A stretch of DNA of 47,611 nucleotides from an uncultured Clostridium sp. (lineage in GTDB: Bacteria; Bacillota; Clostridia; TANB77; CAG-508): positions 1-47,611 of the forward strand of contig CAOKQM010000006.1 in assembly GCA_948470875.1 (NCBI GenBank). The letters are read 5' to 3'. The number at the start of each line of letters is the position of its first letter. Within the stretch, counting starts at the first letter, position 1. Made by a program: the position numbers and the translations under genes. Below the pieces are notes generated by a model, which did not search any database, had not been told where the DNA came from, and saw only the letters and a program-made list of their open reading frames with translations. Shown one piece after another: positions 9,372 through 18,223 of this stretch.

Positions 9372-9671
9372 TTAATTTTCATCGCCTCTTATTCGTTCTT
9401 GTGCCTTCGGCTTTTCTTGACTTTGTTCTTTTTGAGTTAATGCTTTTTCCTCAGAAACAGTCGCTTCTATCCCTGCTAATTTATATTCTAAATCCTTGAT
9501 TTCTTGTTGGCTTCCTGGATTTTCTGCTTGTGTTATTTTAATTGCTTCTTCTAAGCTTAATTCTTCTTCTACTTCTCCTGCTAAATTTACCATGCTTTTT
9601 AAAGCTTCAAATACTTCACTAAACAGGTGTCCTATTTTACTTTCTTTTATACTTTTTGCAAGTGCTCCCAT
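9372..9671 (-). CDS. small charged protein, function unknown
   Basis: A 99-residue, strongly charged soluble protein: MGALAKSIKE start, a long Glu/Lys-rich probable helix, then a Gln/Lys/Glu-rich tail. No membrane segment or known domain is visible. A GGAAAG-type ribosome binding site precedes the ATG and a terminator follows. The next upstream gene also makes a small protein, but the two need not be related. Confidence 0.6.
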   Translation of the reverse strand: MGALAKSIKESKIGHLFSEVFEALKSMVNLAGEVEEELSLEEAIKITQAENPGSQQEIKDLEYKLAGIEATVSEEKALTQKEQSQEKPKAQERIRGDEN

Positions 9672-9769
9672 GTGTTCTCACTTTCCTTTCAATTTTCTTG
9701 TTTTTAATTATATCATAAAAAAACAAGAAAATCAAGTATTTTCTTGCATTTATTATCAAAAATTTGTTT

Positions 9770-10018
9770 TTAATAAATTACCACAATCGTATTTTCTTTT
9801 TCAGAGATTGTATTTTCAGAAGTTTTTTCTAGCTCAGAATCTGGCTTTTGGTTCAACTTTTCATTCTCTGTTTGCTTTTTTTCCAAATTTATAATATCTG
9901 CTACACTTTTTAATTGTATATCTAATGAAGTTCTGCCAATTAATTTCCCCATTACATTAAATAAGCATGCAATAATACAAATCGCAAGCAATGCTTTTTT
10001 CCATATTTTTGATAGCAT
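9770..10018 (-). CDS. small single-pass membrane protein, function unknown
   Basis: An 82-residue protein with an N-terminal positively charged stretch, one hydrophobic segment (about residues 9-25, ALLAICIIACLFNVMG) and a Glu/Lys/Asn-rich C-terminal half, perhaps an exported or membrane-anchored product. I chose the ATG at 10018 because AAGGAG lies between it and the alternative ATG at 10039. No family is recognised. Confidence 0.55.
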   Translation of the reverse strand: MLSKIWKKALLAICIIACLFNVMGKLIGRTSLDIQLKSVADIINLEKKQTENEKLNQKPDSELEKTSENTISEKENTIVVIY

Positions 10019-10091
10019 ATTTTTCTCCTTTTTTATCAATCTCTTTTTTTATTATATCTTTTTTTAGAGGAAAAGTCAATATTTTAAAAAA

Positions 10092-10820
10092 CTAAAAAAA
10101 TTTTTCTAATTTATACTCTTTTTCTAATTTTTCATTCAAATAAATTGTGGCAACTAATTCTAATTCTTTTTGGCATTTTTCGGATAACTGAAAGGAAAAA
10201 ATTTTTTTGGAATCTGCTATCATAATGTATTTAATCGCATTTTGTGTTGCTTCAGAAACAGCAATCGCTCCTGTATCTTGTTTGGCACAATTTTTGCATT
10301 TAAAACCATTGTCTTTCATACTAAAATGTGTTATTTCTTGCTTGGTTTTACAGGTTGTACATTGGTAAATATTAGGGGAAAATCCAATGATTTTGAGCAA
10401 CCTTAACTTAAACACCATGGTAATAAAATCTAAATTTTTATCTGTTTCAGAAATCGCAAATAACGTATTCAAAAATAATTTAAGAGTTTGATAAGAATTT
10501 TGATTTTCTGTTGTTACATCATTGATAATTTTAGTAATGTAACCTGCATAAGTTAATTTGTCTAAATCAGTTCGGATATTGTAGAACATTTCAATCACTT
10601 CACAAGAATTGAGTGAATAATGATTTCCACTTTTGTATAACATATATTCTCCAAAGCACAAAAATTGAGTGCCGCTTAGTAGAAGACTTTTCGGTCTTCT
10701 GGCTCCTCTTGCACTGCACCCAATTTTCCCCAAGTTTGGTGTTAGTATCGTTAGCATTTTGTCAAAATCGCCCATATTGTTTTCAACTAAAATTACTCCA
10801 TTTAACTTTATTTGTTTCAT
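10092..10820 (-). CDS. recO: DNA repair protein RecO
   Basis: RecO works with RecF and RecR to load RecA at single-stranded gaps. The N-terminal OB-fold region starts with KLNGVILVENNMGDFDKMLTILTP, followed by the conserved arginine-rich CSARGARRPKS. The C-terminal half carries a zinc-finger pattern: CTTC, then CKNC 25 residues later. Length 242 is normal. It follows yqzL and era in the usual Firmicute order. An AAGGAA ribosome binding site precedes the ATG. Confidence 0.93.
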   Translation of the reverse strand: MKQIKLNGVILVENNMGDFDKMLTILTPNLGKIGCSARGARRPKSLLLSGTQFLCFGEYMLYKSGNHYSLNSCEVIEMFYNIRTDLDKLTYAGYITKIINDVTTENQNSYQTLKLFLNTLFAISETDKNLDFITMVFKLRLLKIIGFSPNIYQCTTCKTKQEITHFSMKDNGFKCKNCAKQDTGAIAVSEATQNAIKYIMIADSKKIFSFQLSEKCQKELELVATIYLNEKLEKEYKLEKFF

Positions 10821-10832
10821 TTGAACTTCCTT

Positions 10833-10922
10833 TTATTTTTTCGTTCGTTTGAATTCAAGATACATCGTAATATCACCAGTTTTCTTGAACGCATTCCATG
10901 CAATATCTGTAATCATTTTCAT
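10833..10922 (-). CDS. yqzL: YqzL-like microprotein
   Basis: A 29-residue open reading frame beginning MKMITDIAWNAF and ending LEFKRTKK. It resembles the YqzL family (W-x-x-F-x-x-TG-x-I-x-x-YL-x-x-K) and lies between era and recO, exactly where yqzL lies in Bacillus. An AAAGGAG ribosome binding site is a few bases upstream of the ATG at 10922. Function is unknown in the family. It is too short for most gene callers. Confidence 0.75.
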   Translation of the reverse strand: MKMITDIAWNAFKKTGDITMYLEFKRTKK

Positions 10923-11023
10923 CCACTCCTTTATTCTTCCTTCTTATTTTGTCCAAAATGCCCTATTTGATAATTGATTTTCGCTGACAATATTTTCCAT
11001 TTTTGGAGTGAATGTTATTTCAT

Positions 11024-11926
11024 TTATCCTTTGAATTTTTTTACAAATGTTTCTTTTTCTTGCCAATCTTCCCTTACTTTTACCCATATTTTTAGGTTTA
11101 CTTTTTCACCTAACAAGTTTTCAATTTCATATCTACTTGCTGTCGAAATTCTTTTTAACATACTTCCACCTTTTCCAATAATGATTCCTTTATGGGAATC
11201 TTTTATGGTGTAAATAACAGAATCAATATGAAAAATTTTCTCATTTTTCATTGTTTTTCTAGTTTTAAATTTTTCTACTTCAACATAAATTCCGTGTGGC
11301 ACTTCTTCATTTAAAAATCGCAATGCTTTTTCACGAATGATTTCTTCTATCATTTGCCTTGTTGTCTGATCTGTGTATTCTTCTTCACTATAGTATTTCG
11401 GTCCGACTGGCAACAATTTTACAATTTCTTCGATAAGCTTTTTGGTTCCTTCACTTGTTGTTGCTGAAATAGGAACTATGGCTTCAAAATCATAAGCCTC
11501 ACTATAAATTTTCATCAAATTTAATAACTTTTGTTTTTCTATTAAATCAATTTTATTGATTGCTAAAATACACTTTTGGTTTGTCGATTTCAACTTTTCT
11601 AGAATTTTCGCATCACCTGGTCCAATTTCATGAGAAGTTGCCTCTATTAGAAAAACAACTACATCGACTTCTTCTAAATTTGTGTACGCCGTCTCCAACA
11701 TGGTTTTGCTTAATTTGGTTTTAGGTTTATGAATTCCTGGTGTGTCTGTTATGACGATTTGATAATTCGGTGAATTTAGCATTGCTTTAATTGCTGTTCT
11801 GGTTGTTTGAGGCTTATTAGCTGTAATAGCTATTTTTTCTTGCATTAAATTGTTTAATAAAGTCGATTTTCCGACATTAGTTCTGCCAACAAATGTGACA
11901 AAACCCGATTTAAAATTTTCGTTCAT
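11024..11926 (-). CDS. era: GTPase Era
   Basis: Essential Ras-like GTPase that assists 30S ribosome maturation by binding the 3' end of 16S rRNA. G1 is GRTNVGKST (about residues 14-22), G3 is DTPGIHKPK and G4 is NKID. The C-terminal KH domain shows the GKGGSMLKRI loop. Length 300 is normal. An AAGGAAA ribosome binding site precedes the ATG. It lies in the yqfC-to-recO cluster. Its internal CGG strings are all out of frame (for example NVGKS as AAT-GTC-GGA). Confidence 0.97.
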   Translation of the reverse strand: MNENFKSGFVTFVGRTNVGKSTLLNNLMQEKIAITANKPQTTRTAIKAMLNSPNYQIVITDTPGIHKPKTKLSKTMLETAYTNLEEVDVVVFLIEATSHEIGPGDAKILEKLKSTNQKCILAINKIDLIEKQKLLNLMKIYSEAYDFEAIVPISATTSEGTKKLIEEIVKLLPVGPKYYSEEEYTDQTTRQMIEEIIREKALRFLNEEVPHGIYVEVEKFKTRKTMKNEKIFHIDSVIYTIKDSHKGIIIGKGGSMLKRISTASRYEIENLLGEKVNLKIWVKVREDWQEKETFVKKFKG

Positions 11927-11975
11927 GTTTGTTTCCTTTTTATTTTGTATTTACTTTACCTGGACAGCATTTCCT

Positions 11976-13070
11976 TTATTCAAATGTTACATTGCTATCT
12001 ATTGGGCAAATATTAATCCACGTATTTCCATCATTTACTTCTATTGGCTTTCCATTTTCATCTAAATATTCTGTTTGTCCACCAACAAATTGCTTTTTGC
12101 ATTTGATTTTGATTGCTTTTCCGTTTGTAATATAATATCCATCTGCATTCGTAAAATTATCCAATTCTTGTCTACCTTTTCCTTCTCCATCATCTAAGCT
12201 TGTATTTTTGATAAATGTAATAATTAAGTTTTTGGTTGTTACATCTTCACCTGTTGTCTCATCCACTTGCTTTTTGCCTTTTGAAAAACGTGTATATCTT
12301 TTAGTTTCTTGGTTATAGACATATTTTACTGTATGATTAGTTCCATATGGTATGTTAACTGTACTAGCTTGTTTGGCACTTTCTTGTGTTAAATTGACTT
12401 CATTTGAAACATAATTTAGCAAACTTTTTTTATCAGATGTTGTTTTGTATTGTTTTCTTTTGCAAATTTCCATAATGCTGGCAATACTGGTATAAGCATT
12501 ATGTGGTGCTTTTTTCGATTTTTCTCTCCAATATAAAGCTGTATTGGTTCTGGCTTTTCCTGTATCATAAATTTGTCCATTAATATCTGCTACATTGAAA
12601 TTTTTGATATACGATTCTGCTTGTGGACTTTGTCCTAAGTGAGCATAAATGGCATCGTTTTCCAAAGCATAATCAATAAAATAATGTCTTGCACTTCGAA
12701 TTGGTCCAACAATCACATCTTTTTGAGCTACATCAATTCCTTTAAATAGAGCCATTAATCTCGTTTCTCCGCCTTCTACTATGATTTCATAAACAAGATA
12801 AGTTTGATTGATAGAAGCATGTGGCTGTGCATTTACATTATTATCAATCATAAAAGCAATCGGTCTACTATTTCCATTAAAAATTTTTATTTCATTTTTG
12901 GGTTTTTGCTCTGATTGTTCACCTTTGGGTTTTTGCTCTTGTTCTTGCTGTTCTACAACAGCCTGCTGCCCATTTTGTTCTTTTTTTAATACTTTGGTTC
13001 CTAAAATAATTGCTAAAACAATGATGATAACAATAATAACTCCGATTAATATCTTCATTTTTTTATCCAT
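11976..13070 (-). CDS. DUF3048 (YerB-like) membrane-anchored protein
   Basis: A 364-residue protein with an N-terminal membrane anchor (KILIGVIIVIIIVLAIILG), a Gln/Glu/Lys-rich linker and a DUF3048 domain pair. Recognisable segments are PIAFMIDNN, HASINQTYLVYEIIVEGGETRLMA, GPIRSARHYF and the C-terminal GGQTEYLDENG. YerB relatives are exported proteins of unknown role. The start at 13070 is set by AAAGGA twelve bases upstream; an ATG at 13082 directly abuts that site. Bacillus has cdd at this place in the cluster. Confidence 0.85.
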   Translation of the reverse strand: MDKKMKILIGVIIVIIIVLAIILGTKVLKKEQNGQQAVVEQQEQEQKPKGEQSEQKPKNEIKIFNGNSRPIAFMIDNNVNAQPHASINQTYLVYEIIVEGGETRLMALFKGIDVAQKDVIVGPIRSARHYFIDYALENDAIYAHLGQSPQAESYIKNFNVADINGQIYDTGKARTNTALYWREKSKKAPHNAYTSIASIMEICKRKQYKTTSDKKSLLNYVSNEVNLTQESAKQASTVNIPYGTNHTVKYVYNQETKRYTRFSKGKKQVDETTGEDVTTKNLIITFIKNTSLDDGEGKGRQELDNFTNADGYYITNGKAIKIKCKKQFVGGQTEYLDENGKPIEVNDGNTWINICPIDSNVTFE

Positions 13071-13124
13071 TTTTATTTCCATTCCTTTCTTCCATTCATA
13101 GCATTATAAATTCCCATGAATTTT

Positions 13125-13508
13125 TTAATTGAAAAATAGCATTCCTAATTTGGGCAAAAACAACACACAACCAAGCATAATAGCAACAATAACCGTTATA
13201 AGCACTGCACTGCTACTAATATCTTTTGCAATTTTAATTTTTTCATTATACTCTTGTGAGTATAAATCCAGCATCACTTCAATCGCTGTATTGATTAGTT
13301 CTGCAAATAGGACAAGTCCCATGGCAAGCCAAGCTGTCATCCATTCTGTCAAACTTAATTTAAGCAAAATCCCAAATGTTATTGCAAAAATACCAATTAC
13401 ACATTCTATCTGAAAGCTTGTCTCATTTTGAATGACATATTTTATGCCACTTAAACTATTTTGAAATGCCACTAAAAGATTTTTATTTTTCCACTTTTTT
13501 CGTTCCAT
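13125..13508 (-). CDS. dgkA: diacylglycerol/undecaprenol kinase
   Basis: Small integral membrane lipid kinase of the DgkA family. The Gram-positive members phosphorylate undecaprenol for lipid-carrier recycling. Three hydrophobic segments and the signature ELINTAIEVMLDL, which holds catalytic and metal-binding residues, are visible. Length 127 is typical. It follows ybeY directly, as in most Firmicutes. Confidence 0.93.
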   Translation of the reverse strand: MERKKWKNKNLLVAFQNSLSGIKYVIQNETSFQIECVIGIFAITFGILLKLSLTEWMTAWLAMGLVLFAELINTAIEVMLDLYSQEYNEKIKIAKDISSSAVLITVIVAIMLGCVLFLPKLGMLFFN

Positions 13509-13548
13509 TTATTTTACATCCTTTATTCAATTTTTATTATGCTCCCCA

Positions 13549-14010
13549 CTATCGCGTAATGTTCAATTGATTTAAAACATTTTCTTCTTTTTTTCTCATT
13601 TTGCGTTTGTCCTCTTCTTGAATATGATCTTCTCCCATTAAATGGTAAAAACCATGAACCAACATATATGCTAATTCTCTTTCAAAACTATGCCCATATT
13701 CCTTAGCTTGTTCTTCTACTTTTTCAACAGAAATAATAATATCTCCCAAAGCCTCTTCTTGAGTTTGCTTTTTTATTTCTTCTTTTTCAAACATAGGAAA
13801 AGAAAGCACATCTGTTGGTTTGTCTATATTTCTATATTCTTGATTGATATTTCTAATAATATCTTTGGTTGTCAAAATGATACTAACATATAATTTTGTG
13901 TTTTGTAAGTTTTCCACTTCAAAACATTTTGTAATAATTTGATTAATGAATGTATCGTATTGGTTTTTTTCCTCAATTTGACGATATTCAATTTCTACTA
14001 TTTGTTTCAT
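13549..14010 (-). CDS. ybeY: endoribonuclease YbeY
   Basis: Zinc-dependent rRNA maturation factor. The metal motif HGFYHLMGEDH near the C terminus matches HGxLHLxGxDH. The family segments NQEYRNIDKPTDVLSFPM and LGDIIIS are clear. Length 153 is normal. Its neighbours dgkA and era support the call. Confidence 0.95.
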   Translation of the reverse strand: MKQIVEIEYRQIEEKNQYDTFINQIITKCFEVENLQNTKLYVSIILTTKDIIRNINQEYRNIDKPTDVLSFPMFEKEEIKKQTQEEALGDIIISVEKVEEQAKEYGHSFERELAYMLVHGFYHLMGEDHIQEEDKRKMRKKEENVLNQLNITR

Positions 14011-14067
14011 AAATTTTCCCTTATTTTTATTGGTTTGATTGGCACAAAAAATTCTCGTGCTTCCTTG

Positions 14068-15246
14068 CTATTTTTTAATATATTTTGCATTTGGAATGGT
14101 TTTACCATGATTTTTGTATTGTTTCATAACACCAAATGCAACTAATTTGTTTTTGTAATATTGGCGTATTTGCAATACTTTTGGCATTTTTTCTGTTAAA
14201 TCATGCAATTCTTTTTTCAAGATGGCAATCTCTTTTTCTTGTTCTGATTTTGCTTCCTCAAATTCTTTAGCAAATTTTTTGTAAGCTTCTCTTTGACCTG
14301 CATCTTCCCAATAAACTTTGGTACATAATATTTTTTTGTTGTAATTTTGAATCATGTTTAATAAACTTGTATAAACTGCTTCCTTTTTCTTTTCTTGTTT
14401 AGTTACAACAATTAAATTACGTGTATCTTTAAGTAGTTTTTGATAACATTGTTCTGCTGCAACCAATGGCAAACTATGAGTAAACAAAGTTCTACTCATA
14501 CCAAGCAAAATTGCACTTTTTTCAAGAAAATCCTTTTCATCTAATTTTCCAATTTCAAAACGTTCTAATTCATCATATTCTTCTTTGATTTTTTCAAAAT
14601 CTTTGAAATCTTCTTCTAATTTTAATGGTAATATTTTTTTGACATATTCTTCTAAAACCAAGAAAATATTTCTGTAAAGACCTAATTGACTCAAATTTTT
14701 TTCTTTAATCCCATCTGCTAAATGAACTGAATAATTCTTCAAAATCGCTTTGTAAAGCTCATCACTTTTGGTTATGTACAATTTGCGGTATCTTTTTATC
14801 AATTTTTCTTTTCCATTACTTAAAACACTATCATAATCTAAGTCTAATAAAAATTTTTGTTTTCTTGATTTATATTCTGCATATTCCTTCTCTTTTAAAT
14901 GAACAACATTATAATAATTAGATAATGCACTTTTTTCAAAATTAGAAGCATTTCCACTTTTTACTTTCTTGTAAACAGAATCCATAATGTATTTATCAAT
15001 TGACTCTAAATACAATGTGTAACTTTCTTCATAACGATTCAAAGCTGCTTCTTTTTTAGGATTGTTATCACTATCTGCTATTTCTTTGTAATTTTCATAA
15101 GCTTTTAAAACAGCATTTCTTTTCAAAGTAATTAACATGCCATTCAATCCAATTTTGGTTGGAATTAATAATTTGGTTAATGTATTCGATATTTTATTAA
15201 AAAAGGTCGTATCATTAGCAAGTACTTTTAAACTTCTTTCTTCCAT
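14068..15246 (-). CDS. unknown charged protein in the usual phoH position
   Basis: A 392-residue soluble protein rich in Lys, Glu and Tyr, mostly helical in appearance, with a probable coiled coil near residues 330-365. No known domain is recognised. It occupies the place between yqfD and ybeY where Bacilli and Clostridia carry the PhoH-like ATPase gene, but has no Walker A motif, so it is not a PhoH. An AAAGGAAA ribosome binding site precedes the ATG. Confidence 0.7.
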   Translation of the reverse strand: MEERSLKVLANDTTFFNKISNTLTKLLIPTKIGLNGMLITLKRNAVLKAYENYKEIADSDNNPKKEAALNRYEESYTLYLESIDKYIMDSVYKKVKSGNASNFEKSALSNYYNVVHLKEKEYAEYKSRKQKFLLDLDYDSVLSNGKEKLIKRYRKLYITKSDELYKAILKNYSVHLADGIKEKNLSQLGLYRNIFLVLEEYVKKILPLKLEEDFKDFEKIKEEYDELERFEIGKLDEKDFLEKSAILLGMSRTLFTHSLPLVAAEQCYQKLLKDTRNLIVVTKQEKKKEAVYTSLLNMIQNYNKKILCTKVYWEDAGQREAYKKFAKEFEEAKSEQEKEIAILKKELHDLTEKMPKVLQIRQYYKNKLVAFGVMKQYKNHGKTIPNAKYIKK

Positions 15247-15264
15247 ACTTTGTATTTCCTTTCT

Positions 15265-16440
15265 TTATTGTTTTTTTCCTATTTTCTCTTCTACTGAATA
15301 ACTCAGCCTTACCCTTACTCCATCTGAATCTACGATACAATCTACTTTTTCATCGATTTGACTTGTATCTGAAATGGATAATTCTTGGTTTAAATCATTT
15401 CGCAAATCATTTGTTATTTTTTCTGTAAGCTCTTGCTGTGTATAGCTTTTGAAGCTTTTTTCAAGTTCATAATCCATCACATTTACAATTTCAATTGGGA
15501 TATAATAGTTCGAAAATAGTTTTAATTTTTTGTATGTCTTTATTGTATCACAATTTTCAAATTTTGGAACCCCTTTATTGAAAAATATTTTAAAATTATG
15601 AATATAAATTTCAACATTTTTTTGCATATTTCCTGTTCGTTCTTCTATTTTCTGAATAAATGCCTCTTTTTTCTCTTTTTCATACACACTCACCAAATAA
15701 ATATCTGCATCACTATGTACTTCTCGAATTCCTGTATATTTTCCTTCCATCACACCTTCTACCAAAACATCGCCAACAGATACCCTATCCCCAACATTCA
15801 CTCTTGCCGTTCCATTTCGCACAATCATTTTAGAAACCGTTCCAGCCTTATCTGCCACAATATTGCATGGCGTATTTTCATCCACAATTTCTGGTTCTTC
15901 TACTGCTTCAACAACCGTAACTAACACATTAGTGCCTTGTATGTCAATTCCAATCCAAGCCAAATCATTTCGATTTAATCTCATTTCATTTTTGATTTTG
16001 TCAAGGTCAAGTTTAGATTTTAGCTTTCCTTCTTGAATTCCATATGTTACTAAATCAGATAAAATTTCCTCTTTAGAAATATTTTGTACACCAGAAACTT
16101 CAATATTCCAAATAAAACGTGTCAAAACGAAACAAAAAATTGCAATCACCAAAAATGCAATTGCAAAAACTTTTCTCTTTTTATATTTTTTCACAACAAA
16201 AGGAAGTCCACTTTTTTTGTTGATTTGTACTCTACAAGAAGTTTTTCTTGCAATAGGACGAATTTTTTTAAAATCAGACTTATTAATTGTTGCTTTTAAA
16301 ATCGTACCTTTTTCAATATGAGAACTCCAAAAAAATATTTCTTCTGCTTTACAAATATTCATAAATCGTTCAACAAAAAATCCTTCTACTATAATTTCTA
16401 CAACGCCAAAAATATAGCGATACAACCATTTTAATATCAT
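15265..16440 (-). CDS. yqfD: sporulation protein YqfD
   Basis: A 391-residue protein of the YqfD/SpoIV family, made in the mother cell during sporulation in Bacillus. It has a basic N-terminal region, one membrane segment (about residues 90-108) and an extracytoplasmic region that starts with a POTRA-like stretch (ISGVQNISKEEIL-type). I chose the ATG at 16440 because AAAGGAG sits eight bases upstream; the alternative start at 16464 lies within yqfC. The upstream yqfC partner supports the call. Confidence 0.88.
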   Translation of the reverse strand: MILKWLYRYIFGVVEIIVEGFFVERFMNICKAEEIFFWSSHIEKGTILKATINKSDFKKIRPIARKTSCRVQINKKSGLPFVVKKYKKRKVFAIAFLVIAIFCFVLTRFIWNIEVSGVQNISKEEILSDLVTYGIQEGKLKSKLDLDKIKNEMRLNRNDLAWIGIDIQGTNVLVTVVEAVEEPEIVDENTPCNIVADKAGTVSKMIVRNGTARVNVGDRVSVGDVLVEGVMEGKYTGIREVHSDADIYLVSVYEKEKKEAFIQKIEERTGNMQKNVEIYIHNFKIFFNKGVPKFENCDTIKTYKKLKLFSNYYIPIEIVNVMDYELEKSFKSYTQQELTEKITNDLRNDLNQELSISDTSQIDEKVDCIVDSDGVRVRLSYSVEEKIGKKQ

Positions 16441-16441
16441 T

Positions 16442-16717
16442 TTAATCACTCCTTTTGCTTTCAAAATCTAAACTTTCAATTTTGCCACTAACCAAAATGT
16501 CATCTTCTGTCATTTGACTCAATTTTAAATTAAATCCATTAATATTGATATTTCCAATATGTGTACTAATTCTGACAAAAAAATCTTCGTATTCTAAAAT
16601 TCCTTTAAAATTTTCAATCAAAACCTCGTCAAAACTCGTGATGGTTATTTTAGGAACTTTTCCCACAATTTCTCTTGGAATTTCTAATATTTCATTAATT
16701 CTGCTAAATCTTCTCAT
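16442..16717 (-). CDS. yqfC: sporulation protein YqfC
   Basis: A 91-residue YabP/YqfC-family protein with the typical start EILEIPREIVGKVPKITI, the central NFKGILEYED and the final GLNLKLSQMTEDDILVSGKI-like region. In Bacillus it is under mother-cell sigma control. It immediately precedes yqfD. The AAAGGA ribosome binding site lies in the 3' arm of a hairpin (see separate entry). Confidence 0.9.
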   Translation of the reverse strand: MRRFSRINEILEIPREIVGKVPKITITSFDEVLIENFKGILEYEDFFVRISTHIGNININGFNLKLSQMTEDDILVSGKIESLDFESKRSD

Positions 16718-16727
16718 AAAAAAACAC

Positions 16728-16771
16728 CGTCCTTTTTGCTATACTATGTTTATATATATTCAAAAAGACGG
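16728..16771 (-). terminator. possible terminator or attenuator before yqfC
   Basis: On the minus strand, CCGTC-TTTTTG pairs with CAAAAA-GGACGG across an AT-rich loop of about 20 bases and is followed by T7 that runs into the yqfC ATG. The 3' arm contains the yqfC ribosome binding site AAAGGA, so folding would both end upstream transcription and hide the site. Confidence 0.5.
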
Positions 16772-16803
16772 GTTTTATGCCAATTTATTTTTCTATTTTT
16801 TCA

Positions 16804-17022
16804 TTACATGCGACTTACTAATGTATAAATGAATGTTTGAAAATACTGCAAAACTGCCAAAATTATAATCACTGTGCCAACTCTATTTCTCGCTTTGATT
16901 TGTGTTTTATCGGTTTGCTTTAAAAATTCTTGCCAAATCAAAATACTAATGATGATAAGTGCAAATTCAAAAAACACAAACGTTCTATCTGTTGAACCAA
17001 AAATAGTTGGTGAAAATCCCAT
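16804..17022 (-). CDS. C-terminal part of a DUF6056-like membrane protein, separated by an in-frame stop
   Basis: A 72-residue hydrophobic fragment beginning MGFSPTIFGSTDRTFVFF, with two membrane segments. The same frame is open upstream without an ATG as far as the TAA at 17077-17079, which ends the preceding gene. The intervening 18 codons (IVLYILGLLSRVA) continue a membrane segment. The simplest reading is that this is the C terminus of the upstream protein, cut off by one nonsense codon. No clear ribosome binding site precedes this ATG. Confidence 0.6.
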   Translation of the reverse strand: MGFSPTIFGSTDRTFVFFEFALIIISILIWQEFLKQTDKTQIKARNRVGTVIIILAVLQYFQTFIYTLVSRM

Positions 17023-17076
17023 AGCAACTCTTGATAACAGTCCTAAAATATAAAGTACAATTGATATATTATTTTC

Positions 17077-18195
17077 TTACTTTTTAAAAATCAACAAAAT
17101 ACTTAGAAATAAACTTCCTAAAATAATAAATGCCATCATGAGTGGAATAAAATGAAGTCCATCCATATAATTGGTAGCATTTAACATAGGTTCTTCCAAA
17201 CTAATGATTTCATAAAAAACATTCAAATATGGATATAAACTGCAAACTGCATTTTTCAAAATACCAAACACAAAAATCGCAATCAGAGGAATCATACAAA
17301 TAGCTCGATGCAATTTATTTTTATCCACTTTAAATATGTAAACTGCTATCAATAAGCAACACACTAAAAAAGCTAAATTGGGTTTAACTAGCAAATTATT
17401 CACAGTTGCAGTCAAGCCTAAAGAAATTTTATCCAAAATGCCCAGCATGCCAAATTCACTATAATAGTTTTGTATTTCTGCATTTTTTCTTACATAATTT
17501 CCTGGACAAGTTGCAATAAAAATCAAACTCAAAATTACAATTCCCCATTGCACAACCAAAAAAGGATGTACTTTTTTCCTATTTTTTAAAATTTCCAAAA
17601 TTGTAAATAAGCCATAAATTCCAAAAGCAATCATACAAGACTGTTCTTGATTGCAAGCAAAAAGCAATGCCACACAATACATTGGATACATCCACTTTTG
17701 AATTTTTTGCCCTTGCACTATTTTTTTAATCGGAATACAAGAAAACAATAACATAGCTAAAGGCCAAGTATAAACAATAGTTCCAACGCCCCAACCAGAG
17801 CTAGAAACTTTATAAATTGGAGCAATTAAAATAAAGCCGATTGCCATCCAAACTGATTCTCTATCCTCTTTTTTCACGAATATTTTCAAAATCGAATAAC
17901 CAATTATAGTTGTCATTATGGTGTTTAGCAAAATCCAAACAAAACTTGGTTTACTTAAAATAACACAAGTCACCAGTTCTAATAACAATCTTGAAGTCCA
18001 ATTTTGATAACGTCCTAATAGAAAATCAAACAATGACATTTGTTCCATTTTTTCAAGAAAAAATTCTCCATCGTATTGGTTTGGTACAATCCAAATATTG
18101 ATTAAAAACTCTAGCACAAACAGTACCAATACAGCAATTCTTATATTATTTTTGAAAAATTCTTTTATTTTTCCAAGCACATTTTCCAATTTCAA
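17077..18195 (-). CDS. DUF6056-like polytopic membrane protein, truncated by TAA
   Basis: A 372-residue polytopic membrane protein with about nine hydrophobic segments. Motifs such as GRYQNWTSRLLLE, WGVGTIVYTWPLA and ATCPGNYVRKN are those of DUF6056 proteins, which look like glycosyltransferase-C-type enzymes of envelope polysaccharide. It ends at AAG-TAA, but the same frame continues with matching sequence for a further 91 codons, so the stop is probably a nonsense change, a readthrough codon or an error. It follows an unknown membrane-anchored protein by about 28 bases, suggesting an envelope operon. Confidence 0.75.
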   Translation of the reverse strand: MKLENVLGKIKEFFKNNIRIAVLVLFVLEFLINIWIVPNQYDGEFFLEKMEQMSLFDFLLGRYQNWTSRLLLELVTCVILSKPSFVWILLNTIMTTIIGYSILKIFVKKEDRESVWMAIGFILIAPIYKVSSSGWGVGTIVYTWPLAMLLFSCIPIKKIVQGQKIQKWMYPMYCVALLFACNQEQSCMIAFGIYGLFTILEILKNRKKVHPFLVVQWGIVILSLIFIATCPGNYVRKNAEIQNYYSEFGMLGILDKISLGLTATVNNLLVKPNLAFLVCCLLIAVYIFKVDKNKLHRAICMIPLIAIFVFGILKNAVCSLYPYLNVFYEIISLEEPMLNATNYMDGLHFIPLMMAFIILGSLFLSILLIFKK

Positions 18196-18223
18196 TCTTC
18201 CTTTCCAAGCTCCTTTTTTAAGA

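Noticed and set aside
9496-9894. A 132-codon plus-strand frame near 9.5-9.9 kb
   Set aside because: It runs antisense across two small minus-strand genes and an AT-rich gap, with no family features.
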